From Favolaschia claudopus (lineage: Eukaryota; Basidiomycota; Agaricomycetes; Agaricales; Mycenaceae): a stretch of DNA of 64,000 nucleotides. How positions within the stretch are numbered: the stretch's first letter is position 1; each line of letters opens with the position of its first letter. Positions 1 through 10,314 of this stretch are shown here, in pieces. The notes beneath the pieces were generated by a model. The model saw only the letters and a list, made by a program, of their open reading frames with translations. It searched no databases and was not told the origin of the DNA. A program made the position numbers and the translations under genes. The DNA lies in contig JAWWNJ010000131.1 in assembly GCA_037176885.1 (NCBI GenBank), positions 558,001 to 622,000 of the forward strand, in the 5' to 3' direction.

Positions 1-651
1 GGATATAGTCACTTGTGCCGGGCTCTCCGCATTGCTGTGACGACAAATCATTGGCTTATTAGCTCTGGTGATAATGGATTGAAAAGACCTCACCTCACAT
101 TTCAAACGGCCAAAGAGTAATCGCGTCCAGCGTTGACCTGGAATACCGGCAGGGCATTGAGGAAGTTGGAGGGTTGTATTTTCAGGATGGTCATCAACCA
201 AAAGCGAGTGGCCCCAAATCGGGTCGGCGATAGGAGAGGCGAGCAGCTCTCGAAAGGCTTTATTTGTGCGCGAGAGCTGCGAGAGCTCAAGTGGGTGAAG
301 GTATGCAAGAACCTGATTATTCATAAGCATCTCTGTGAACCACAGAAAAGAGAGAGCGGCCACGCACTTCCAGAATAATGTCTAACTGCGTACTGGGGAA
401 GAGGCTGAGACTCGAAGGTACGTAGTTTACTTTAAGTCGTGCAATGCGAAGGCTTTTCCAAGCCTCGACGGTGGCATAGTTAACTGCAAAAGACAATATA
501 CTTATATTTTTAGCGAAATAAAACGGGACCAAACTCGCATACCAGTCTCCAGATTGCGCGCGGACCTTGGTGAGATCTCCTCCGCGGGATCGGCTTCAAC
601 GAATGGAAGAGAAAGCGTGGCTTCAGTTTCAACTGAGGTATCGGCACACAT
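1..651 (-). CDS. F-box protein gene, copy 1 (3' end outside window)
   Basis: Multi-exon F-box gene read leftwards, with its 3' part outside the window. The likely start is the ATG at 651 (MCADTSVETE). A small intron precedes the exon with TVEAWKSLRIARLKVNY, and a second precedes the F-box exon at about 94-312 (YLHPLELSQLSRTNKAF). The motif CPAG follows, and then a Cys exon (from about position 34 leftwards) with the C-x2-C pattern seen whole in copies 2-4. F-box proteins normally bring targets to an SCF ubiquitin ligase through Skp1, and this kind belongs to a large Agaricomycete family with unknown targets. The visible part is open, unlike copy 2. It may be intact. Confidence 0.7.
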
Positions 652-1150
652 TGAAGCAGTTGGGAGTGTATAGGCTTTGGCCCGGGTTCGGTGTGGGCTT
701 GAAGTAGAGTACCGGAGGCTCAGAATTTATGGCCGTTTCCTCGAGCTCCTGTCGTGGATCAGAATGACTAGTTCTGAGTCGAACCATAACGGTACCGTAT
801 GTCTACACTTTAATGCCTGTCATTGCCATCAACGTCGACAGTCGTCAAATGTGAGTGGCACCGGAAAGTAGTAAGTACCTCAACCCACGAAAGAAATTAG
901 GTCGGATTCAGACGAGTTCCAATAGATCTTCCTCTGCAACCGGCAAAGTAGCGGAGAGACGCTGTGGCTTATGAGGAGGAAAGATAGCGTCACGACTCAC
1001 CACCAGTGCGCCGCCTCTGACGATGCGTCAAGAATCAAGATGAAGAGATCAGTGGCGATGTGGGCATTCGGTATTTGCCGCATTTCCTGATCTCTGGGGT
1101 GATGGCCGTTTACTCCCGACAAACGAACCGAAATCAAACATCGAACACGA

Positions 1151-1410
1151 GATTCCAGCAAGAAAAAGAAAGAAAATTTTATTGCCTCTTATCGTTGGAG
1201 CTACTCAAAATTGGGCTCCCACCGCCTTTGATGATTCCCTCAAAGCAAAACCTCTATCTCAGTGTACTCGTCCATTGAGAACGAAACCGAATGTCTGCCA
1301 TGTGCAGATGAGTTAAGTAATTGCGGAGATGAGAAATCCATCGTACGCACTTGTCAATAACATGCATTTTTATTGCATGCTTCGAGAAAAGCTTCACAAT
1401 CGAAGGACGC
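1151..1410 (-). pseudogene. Stranded 3' end of an F-box gene
   Basis: About 260 bp closely matching 32126-32390, the last exon and 3' flank of F-box copy 4. It still encodes the tail reading RPSIVKLFSKHAIKMHVIDK on the minus strand, but the rest of that gene is missing. It lies upstream of F-box copy 1, where the 3' end of a further tandem F-box gene would fall, so it is probably the scar of a deleted copy. Confidence 0.65.
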
Positions 1411-2440
1411 TGGAAAGCGGGATTTCAGCTGTCTCACGGTCTGCGTTTGTCCGCCAAAGTGACCACAACAATGTCCAAACAAAGTCAGGCTCTCCCTTTC
1501 AGTTTCACGCGTTTCTCAGTCACTCACAGTCGACGACGACCACCCCAGCGCTCACTCGCTCACTCACCCAACCACACCTCATCCGCCCCTCCATGCGAAT
1601 CGCTCGCCACGTAGCCTACGACGTACTCGACGACGTCCTGCCATGTCACCCACTCACACCGCGCCGTCACCTCCCTGTATCAAGTGTGCCACTCTCCTCC
1701 TCCTTCCCCTCGTCAACACCGCCCTCAAGCCGACCTCCAATCCCTGCCTACGCGGCTTTGACTCCGACACTCGACACCGACTCGCTCGCCGCAAGCGTAC
1801 GCCATCGCGACGCCCTCATCTCTCTCCCTTCTCCCCGCCAACCCACCATCAACCCTCGACATCTACACCGTCGCCTTCCTGTCAAGTTCCCCCCGCCTCC
1901 CCCTCAACCTTTCTCCAAACTCGACTTTCAAGCCTCCTCCGCCTCAAACTCCGCCACTCTCCACGCCGACACCCTCGTACGCCGAATCTCCCGCATCACG
2001 CCCATCTCCCGCCCGTCGCCCCCATCCATGACCCCTGCGCCGCCAACGCCGCCGGTCCCGCCTCTTCCCAATCCGTCAAAGACTACACAATCGACATAAC
2101 GCGCTTGATCCCCCGACCCCGACTGCCGCCCTCGCCAACTCTCCAATCGATCCGACTTCCCTCTCCGCACCCGAGCCGCTGCGCGCCCACATTCCGCCAC
2201 CCGAATCCCCGCCACTCTACATCCCGACCGCGCCGATTTCGCCGCGATTCTGAAAACGAAAATCGGTAAGTTTCCCTTCGTAACGACGAAAATACAATCA
2301 AGCTTACTTACCTTCTCTTCCCATCTCAGCTCTCACGTCGACGGCGCCGCTGCCGCCGCCGCCCGCATCAAATTCCTCCGCAGCTCGGGAGTGGACCTTT
2401 GGACGCGTTTAATCTTACAGTAGAATGGGGCTGATACAGC
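1411..2440 (+). other. C-rich stretch of block 1 with one plus-strand intron
   Basis: Strongly C-rich on the plus strand. Two overlapping frames stay open over 600-770 bases, which is expected from so few A/T-rich stop codons, and neither translation looks like a protein. One good intron can be seen at 2266-2329 (GTAAGT donor, CATCTCAG acceptor), so the stretch is probably transcribed to the right. The equivalent stretch in block 2 is similar in composition and position but not in frame. Confidence 0.4.
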
Positions 2441-3226
2441 GCACCTTAGATTCGACATAGTTTGAATGAATTAATCCCTCTGAAATGCACCTTCGTGAGC
2501 TGACTCGTGTAAGAAATCGAAAGAAAGAAATAAGAGAAGCTTACCTTGAGAACGAAGCCCCGAAACATACGCTGAGTTGGGCGGCGCCGGAACCGAAGGG
2601 ATCTCAAAAAATAAAATAGGACGGAAAATTGGATCTTAACGACAAAGTCAAGGTGCGTGGCGAACAATCGAGACCGAGGAAATCTATTCATTGAGCATCG
2701 TCGAATCAAGGAAGAATAGATTCAACTGACCGCTATATCTGAATTTAGATCCACTGGTATGCCTGAAAGTTTTGAGTTAGATAGTCAAAATCGGAAGCTA
2801 GCGAAATGAAAGCCTCACAAGGAGGTCACGGTATGTATTGATCATGAAACACAACTGAACCTCATCTCGTTCGAGTCGAGTCAAACCTGCAAAGTAGCCG
2901 TTGCACTGAATGTGATTCGAAACATCAACGAAAACATTCAAGTATTATTGACTTCCAACTCGAGATGCAATAAGAGAAAAGCGAACTCACGATACACTTG
3001 AGAAACAAGACTTTCATCGCAACGCTGTGGATTGAAAGGAAACAAGTCGGAATGATACGCCTAAAACTTGCGAGTTGAATCAGATTATCAGGCCAAGTCG
3101 CAATTAGAGTGAAGGTGTTCGAAAGACACCAACGAAGATCTGAGGTGAGATTCAATTGAATTCAATCCAACGAATGACGACTCGGAATGCAATCAGAAAA
3201 CGAACCCAGTCCAAGGTTATTAATCA

Positions 3227-3241
3227 CCCTTCACTTTGGGC
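3227..3241. repeat. Left 15-bp direct repeat of the CGCGTCA element
   Basis: CCCTTCACTTTGGGC occurs here and again at 4441-4455, directly flanking the CGCGTCA-rich insert. It is consistent with a target-site duplication, although 15 bp is long for a DNA transposon and part of it may be element sequence. Confidence 0.55.
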
Positions 3242-4440
3242 AAAGGGATTTTGACGCGGCACTGACGTTTTGACGCGCGCGCGTCAGTTCGCGTCAGTCA
3301 CATTTCTTCAATTTTCTTGTGACTTTTCAAACTCTTCGTCAACAATCAAATTTTGCTTACCTATGGTATGGAGGACTTGTGAAGGTCTATATCTATACTT
3401 TTGCACACTCATGTTTGTTGTTGGTAATCGATGTTGTGCAGAAAACTCTTGCCCGAAATTACTTGGAACGTCGAGACGCGTCAATCACATGTCAGTGATG
3501 CCGCGTCAATGGCTTGGTCGCGTCAAGGTTTCGCGCCGAATCGTCAAGTTGCCGCGTCAAAACTTTTGTGTCGACGCGTCGGCGCGTCAGTCCCGGCGCG
3601 CGCCGCGTCAATGGGAATTTTCTTCAACGTCAATGATAGTACCTTCCGGCGTCAACTCCATTAGAAGCCGGCTTATAACTGCGCGTCAAGATCGCACCGC
3701 CCCCAAGAGCTGCAAGCTAAAGTGACGCGCTCTAACACTGCAAAAACAATCTCGAGATTTTTTGTTCGGTACACTTGGATACTAAATGCAAACCGGGGAA
3801 CGAAAGGAAACTAGTTGATCTTGGGTTTTCGGGCAAGTTATTCGCATAATAGTAAATCATTAGTATTGAAGGCATCGAGTCTGACAGCCACTAAACCTCA
3901 GTGTTTTACTCCAGACAATTTTGAGCATCTTCCTGGGGTATCTCTTGAGTATTTCTAAGCACATTCATTCGGTGGGAAAGGATAGTTTACCTCATTGTTC
4001 TGCTTTTTCTTTGAACGCTGACAACAATGTATTTTGATTGCCGATTTGAACATGGTTTGGTGGAGTCCTGCTTCAAAATTAGACCGTAACTCAAATTAAC
4101 CACGAGGGACTAATCTCCATGCATTCAACTCGACGTCGACCTCGATGAAATACAACTATTGAACCAATGAGAACCTACGGTGCACAAAAGAAAAAAAGGT
4201 ACTTCTTCAAGTTCAACGTCATCAACAGGCTGGAAACAGCACAGGATTGACAACCCTCGTCCTTGAATGAAATTTTTTCAAGGTTCAAGAAGGGTAGTTC
4301 ATTTCAAAAAGTTGCTTTGCGCGACGTTCAAGCTGCCCGCGTCAGTTGAGTGAAGAGATCAGCGCGTCGCGCGTCAATGTCCAAATGCGGCGCGTCAGTG
4401 ACGCGTCAGCCAAACGTCTGCCGCGTCAATTTACCCCTGC
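3242..4440. mobile_element. Non-autonomous element with CGCGTCA subterminal repeats
   Basis: A 1.2 kb insert present in block 1 but absent from block 2. Both ends share an inverted TTGACGCGGCA core near their termini. CGCGTCA/TGACGCG motifs are dense in the outer parts (3250-3300, 3470-3730 and 4320-4430) and absent from the middle. No transposase is encoded. Inverted ends plus dense subterminal repeats are typical of DNA elements moved in trans, such as hAT or KDZ types, but the superfamily cannot be fixed. Confidence 0.6.
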
Positions 4441-4455
4441 CCCTTCACTTTGGGC
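4441..4455. repeat. Right 15-bp direct repeat of the CGCGTCA element
   Basis: Exact copy of the 15 bp at 3227-3241. Confidence 0.55.
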
Positions 4456-6600
4456 TGTAGAAGGAGAGGTTAGCGTCCGTTCGAGTTGAGATTGAGTCGA
4501 ATCCCACTAACATGAATCAATAACTATTAAACGACATCTCTATGGTATACCTCCGGCTGTGTAAGATGCGCGGGCGCGCGGTTCAAACCGTGCCTTCAAA
4601 AATTCAAGTCAAAGGGTCAATCCTCGACGTAAGGAATTGAAATTGAACCCACCTGAGACGAAACCGACATAGTTTCGGCGTACAGGGAGAGTTTGGTGCG
4701 GAGCGGCATGGCTTCGGCGTCTGGGGTGTACAAAGGTGAAATCAGTATAGTTTGGAGTGATATATTGAAGTAAAATATGAATGCTTACCGGCATAGTGTC
4801 GATATACCGTCGAACGCTGGCGCGCGATTCAAACCAGTATAGGTTCGGCCTTCGAAATTCAAAGTCAAGTATCAGAATAAGAAGTTGAAATTCAACGAAC
4901 CTGGTCATAGTTTTAGCGTTGAGTTCAACAAAACAGGAAGCCGGAGCGAAAGAGGCATAGTTTCGGCCTTCGGAGTCTAAGAGAGTGAAGTCAGTATTGG
5001 TTTGTGTAGAGAAATACAAAGAATCAGACGTACCTTGATCCCCTTGACTTATACCGGCATAGTTTCGGTCTCGCGCAAAGCCTGAGCAAGGCGTACGATG
5101 AAAAGCTTCTGAAGTTCAAGTCAGATTAAGTTAGATAGTAAATGGTTCGACGATGCGCACCTTGTACCGTACCAAGTCCAACTCAATATCAACTTCACAG
5201 CAACTCTGAATGAACGAGCACAACTTTCAAATGTCTTCAGTTGAATCAGAGTCATAAGTAAAAAAATTACTCACCGGAACAAATTCAACGAAACTCAACG
5301 AATCCAACCCGGCATTCAATATACAAGTCGATTCTAACGATTCTATCAGCGATCGAAGAGAAACCAAGGAAAAGGCGGCTCACCTAGGATCCCCGAGACG
5401 GCGCCAACGCCAAAGTCAATCCAGAGTAGAGTCTTGACTCGTTAACCACTTGAACTGACTGTGTCCCATTGAAGGGATAGATAGAATAGCACTATGAAAA
5501 TGGTCAGTATTTCGACTATACTACCCGAGGTTATACTCTGAACATTGACCTACTTCAGCAAAGTCAAAGTCACGAAGTCAAAAGCCGGCTCACCGTTGAC
5601 AAATCTGACTCAATCTCAACAGGTCCAGCCCAACAGTCCTTATCCAAGCAGATTGTAACAATTTAATCAACGAACGAAAAGAAATGAAGGAAAAATTCGG
5701 CTCACCAAGGATGCCCAAGACGACACCGAAGTCAATCTGGGTTCAAGTTTTGAAGTGGTAATCTTGAATTGAACGCGGCTCATTGAAGGAATAAGCTAAA
5801 AAAAGTATTGGAATGGTCAATAGTCGTTGATAATAGTGGTATTACAACTTACCTATGTAGCCGAAATGTGCATCTCACGGAGCTAACCAACGGTCAGTCA
5901 TTCAAAGTCGAAGTAATAGTCGATCAGAAACTCACTCACCTTGCGCACATAGTCGAGATGTGCATCTCATGCGAGTCAAGAATAAATAAGAACTTAATGA
6001 AAGGTCAATAAGGGTGTGAGGTATTCAAAGCAATTGAAATTGCTCACCTATACAAAGTCGTCGATATGACTTTAAGGTCAATTCGGCGTTGAAGGAGTCG
6101 CAATTTGAAACTAGAATAGCAAGTAGAGAAGAGATGCGAACTAGTTTGAGGGTCAGTGATTGTTTGAACGAGACAAGACGACAACTGACTGTATTGAACG
6201 AATTGAACCGAAACTTGAAGAATTGAGTACACAAGTGAAACTGAATAGAAAGCGTCGCACCAGAGTGAGGTATAGAGCCTAAGGTCAAAAGAGAATAAGA
6301 GTCAGCTCATTGGAAGACAGAGAGGTAAGCTCGACGTTACAAAAGACAAGTGATCGACCTGGAAGTTAATGAAGAAGTGAAAGCCGGGCAAAGGCCGAAT
6401 AAGGCCGAAAGATGGGTTGAAGCGCAAAACCGTCGAAATGAAGGAAAGGAAGACGAGTTGAAGAGATATTGAAGCAAGATTGAATAGAAAGTTGAATGTG
6501 AGTGAAGTTGAGTTGAGTGTGTGTAGGGAGGGAGTGAAGTGGGCGGTCAACCCATACTCAAACTCGACGATATGAGCTCACCTTTATAGCCTTCCCCCGG

Positions 6601-8000
6601 CCCTCCAACGCAATTCTATTCAGCAAATCTTCCGGGCTTCCGGCGGGATCGACTGCCCGTCTTGGGATTTGCGGAGCGCCGAGCCATTCAATCGGAAAGA
6701 GTGGAAATTGAAGAAGTCGGCGGCGAACTGAAAAAATTCGAAAGTCAGCAAAAGGTCCCGCGGAAAGTACACGCACATCAGTATTCCATTCTGGGTAATT
6801 GATCGCATCATTTCAGGGTCGTAATTCCGGAGTGGATGAGGAGCTGAAGTTGAGAGAGCGGAGGGTCGAGATAGGGGTGAGTTGCCATTGCGGCGTGAAG
6901 ACGGGTCGAGGGGCTTCAAGACTGCGGTCAAAGCAGGCTTGAGCAGTTTGAACAAGACTTGAGGTGCCAAGAGTCGGACATATCAGCATGATACAGCCAT
7001 GGAGGCGAGGCATTCTAAAACACACCTGAATTCCTCCGGTCGCAACGCGGCTCCAATCGCTCCAGAACCTTCTCCGACGCCACGCGTATCCATTACCAAT
7101 TGATAACGAGAGTCCTGAGTCATTTCCTGGCGATACTGCTAGCCCAGACTCCGATTTTTGAAAACGCGCGCAATGGCTCGTGTCCGTGTTGCTGGCGTTC
7201 CTGAGCCAGAATAACGCTGCAGTTCGAATGGTGAGAAGCCAAATAGTATATGATGACGTACATGAGTCTCAGAGTCCACTTATCGCAGCGGCAGGACTCG
7301 TCGATGGTGGTGGTACAAAGCAATGTTCGGAATTTCCTGTTTCGGACTTGATATCGATGATCGCATCAACGCCGTTCTCTTCCGCTCCCCTCACCTCATC
7401 TCTTTGAAGGCTCGTTGCCCACGCCCTGCGCGCCTCTGCCAAGCATCAACATAGCGGCATGGCGCGCTGGTGGCGATCCTCAAGCCCCGAAGACCCCGAA
7501 AACCGGCGTATCTAAATCCATGGGTCAATTTCGGCATTTTCTGACAATTCTGCGTACGCCCACCACTGGATCTCTGCTGCCGTTACAAGATGCTTATCAC
7601 TTGGACTTGCTCGTTTTCTGCTGGCTTCACTCTTTCGCTGTCTCTGCCGAATTACTTCAAGTCTTGTTTCCTCGAAAACTGTACTCGAGTGCTGGTAGGC
7701 TAATAGACCGAAGGCCTGAAGAGTTGATCATGAAATCTTTCCACTTCAACTCCGACGCGCGAATCACATCAACGCGTAAGTATTGAAATCCACCGCAACG
7801 TTATCCCCCAAGCCCAGCCCTGTGCCGCCTGAGTTCTTTCTTTCCTTTTGGCTCGGCTCAACTTGGTGCGGTGAGACAGGCCTCGAGTCTTTCAAAGTGG
7901 GAATTAATTCAGGGCTGAGGATGCTGAGAAATTGAAGGAATTTCGTTCAGGGCGGCCCCGACGCGCTGGAGCGATCGGAATTATCAAGTTCGTAAGTTAC
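6601..8000. other. Central region between the two arms, block 1
   Basis: No convincing gene. Minus-strand introns lie to the left and plus-strand introns to the right, so this is where two diverging transcripts would start. The stretch at about 7900-8100 matches 17,590-17,760 in block 2. Where block 2 has an ATG (17702), block 1 has ACG, so a shared coding start is not conserved. Confidence 0.4.
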
Positions 8001-10130
8001 TGATTCATTCAAAACACATTTCAATTGGGCTGATTTTGTTGCGACGGAGACGCTCAGCCGACGCCGTTGTAGCGAGTTTGAAACTAACAGAACCAAACCG
8101 ACACTTCCTTGCTTTCCACCACCATGACCCCACCACTTCCCCCAAAATTTTCCCGCATCCTCCCATGCTTCGTAGATTCACATTCTTTTCCTCTCCTCCC
8201 CCTTCCTGATACCTCCTCTGTAGCTTCACAATGCACTTCCCCAGCCACAACCATCGCCATCTACGCGTTGACTATACCCCCGCGAGCGGGACTTCGCGTC
8301 TGTCTTCCCATTTTTCGAAAGATCCCTCCACCTGACGCCTTTTTTCACCAGAATTTGGCCGCCGGCAGGCTAACCCCGCCCCCGACGCGTAAAGCGACGA
8401 CTCTCCCCGTACTCCAACCTTTTCTTCGTGGTCGCTGTTATCGCTGCGCCGCGCAGCGGCGCGCATAACCTTGACTATATGGACGCGTTTCCCGCGAGCA
8501 ACGTAAGTCTATTCTATTGCTCCTTGTGTCCTCATTTTGACGGGTCTTTCAGTGCATTTGCGCACAGAATTTTGCCGCCGGCAGGCAAATACCCGCCCCA
8601 ACGCATAAAGCAGCAGGTCCCGCCGCTATGCCCTGACGCTTGCGTTGTTCCCGCCGTCGCAGTCGCGCCGCGCAGCGGCGCGCATAGCTTCGAGTATATG
8701 GATCGACGTCCCGCGAGCGGGACTTTCAAGTAGGTTTTCCTTCCGTCCACTTTCTGCTCCTCTTGACGCGTTTTCTTCCAGAAATTTTGAGCCGCCGGCA
8801 GGCTAACCACGTCCCCGACTTGTCAAGCAGCGGTCTCGACAGTGTTCTGTTGTTGTGGTTGCCGACGCCGTCGCGCGGCGCTATACCTTTGACACGACGT
8901 ATCGTCGTCCGGCGAGCGGCTCTTCAGGTACGCCTGGTATTCTTACTCTTACGTTTTCTTCATCTTACAATTCTTTTCATGATTTTGAAATTTACGTCAA
9001 GTCTTTCCTGACGTCGGTTAGGTTCTGTGAGGTAAGCATTTCATTTTCTTCCTTCACTCTTTAGAGAGCCTTCAGAGTCACTTCGATTACCATATGGATC
9101 GACTTCCCGCGGTCTCCCTTTCTTCGACCGCCTTCAAGTTCAACCTCCACCTCAAAACTCGATATTTCGTCATCCGCCGAGCGACATCTCCAGCTCTCCA
9201 CACGCGAGTTCCCATCCTCATTCCCTCTATTCTTCACCTCATTTTCCTCACCAGATTCAAAATTTCTCCGCTGCGCGGCCCCTTCTCACCACCAACTCAA
9301 TTCAAAATCAAATTTTGATTTTTCGCCGTCCGCCGAGCGACGCTTCCACCTTCCTATCCGTACGTTTCTTCCCCTCGTCTCGTTGAATTCTCGATGACTT
9401 GAGCCTTGCAGAATTTTTTCTTCCTGCTGCGCGGGGCACCTCGTCACCAGCAACACAAAGCGCTGAAATCAAAATTTGAGATTTCGCGTTCCTGCGAGCG
9501 AGGGTTTAAGCTTTTGGTGTTCAGGTGCCTGGTTCTGCTGCTGTCAGAGTCATTTTCAGGCTGGTTTGAGTGCTAGATTTTTTCCTCCGCTGCGCGGCGC
9601 TCATCTTCCGAAGTCAAGATCGTCAAATTTACGAAGTCCGCGTAGCTGAAGAAAATTTTCTTCGCTGCGCGGCTGAGCTGGGGTGTATCCTACAGCCTAT
9701 GTCTCTGTATTCCTGACTTTTTCTGTGAGTATAGTGCATTTCTTCTTCCGCTGCGCGGCGCTACAGGTCAACATTGCGCACTTCATTCACCGACCTTCTG
9801 ATTTTACCACCCAGTCCCTCTGTATCCTGGAATATGGTGAGTTGTTTCATTTCTCTTTCTGCTCTTGATTCTCAAGAGCTTTGTTTGAAGAGCGACTTCA
9901 AACTCTCTGAATGCTCAAAGGACTCTGGATTCTCGGCGGACTTCAAATTCACGGTGAGTACCGACTTGCAAATTTTTCACTACATAATCGCAATTGGGTC
10001 TTTACCCGGTAGTCAGTACCTAGATCTGTAGATTCTCGAGATCCCCGTCTCCCGATTAGCGTAGTCTTGAGGACCCTGAAACAGGCCGGAAACGGGCTTC
10101 GTAAGGGTCCAAAATTCAATTTTTTCTCCC
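8001..10130 (+). other. Plus-strand hairpin-exon arm, block 1
   Basis: Series of short segments separated by clear plus-strand introns, e.g. GTAAGT at about 8506 to TTTCAG at 8555, GTAGGT to CTTCCAG at 8730-8781, GTAAGC to CTTTAG at 9032-9063, and GTACGT to TTGCAG at 9360-9411. The segments carry GC-rich palindromes: GCGCCGCGCAGCGGCGCGC at 8446 and 8665, CCCGCGAGCGGG near 8280 and 8710, GCCGCCGGCAGGC near 8356, 8573 and 8799 (217 and 226 bp apart), and CCGCTGCGCGG near 9268, 9588, 9663 and 9749. Open frames are short and change from segment to segment. A structured non-coding RNA with repeated hairpins fits as well as a decayed gene. Confidence 0.5.
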
Positions 10131-10314
10131 CGTAGTCAGTATGTAAACAACAAATAAACCATAATTGTCTTTGAACACCGGCGCCGAGCGAGTATAAGTT
10201 GAGAGTGGGTGAGTCGCTTGCGACGTTGGTCGCGCGGCGAGCTTAGTCGTGCGGTGAGCGTGGAGGTGCTTAAGAATTGCCTTTTTGGGAAGCAAAGGAT
10301 TTTATTCAAACTAG
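10131..10314 (+). other. Terminal segment of the plus-strand arm, block 1
   Basis: About 180 bp shared with 19,940-20,110. It contains GTCGCTTGCGAC (a perfect palindrome) and a run of GCG-rich short inverted repeats, followed by the shared cctttttggga. It lies between the arm and the downstream F-box 3' end and could be a 3' end or terminator region for both convergent transcripts. Confidence 0.35.

Larger units (their letters stand above)
2441..6600 (-). other. Minus-strand small-exon arm, block 1
   Basis: Degenerate repeat arm carrying many good minus-strand donors (GGTGAG, GGTAAG or GGTACG, seen on the plus strand as ctcacc, cttacc or cgtacc) at spacings near 100-200 nt, for example near 2545, 4790, 5030, 5272, 5385, 5592, 5703, 5850, 5938 and 6045. 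Pyrimidine-AG acceptors lie between them. The short segments left carry variants of CGAAACTATGCC near 4670, 4795, 4955 and 5058. One pair of segments (GACTTTGGCGTTGG type) recurs before donors near 5385 and 5703. No single frame runs through, so this may be a multi-exon non-coding RNA or a decayed repeat gene. It is interrupted by the element at 3242-4440. Confidence 0.5.

Noticed and set aside
1329..2269. Two long overlapping plus-strand frames in a C-rich stretch
   Set aside because: Composition explains the lack of stops; the translations are Pro/Ser/Arg-rich without domains and are not conserved in the parallel block.
8250..9770. CRISPR-like array of regularly spaced palindromes
   Set aside because: Eukaryotic context, palindromes too short, spacers 75-220 bp and not unique, introns present.
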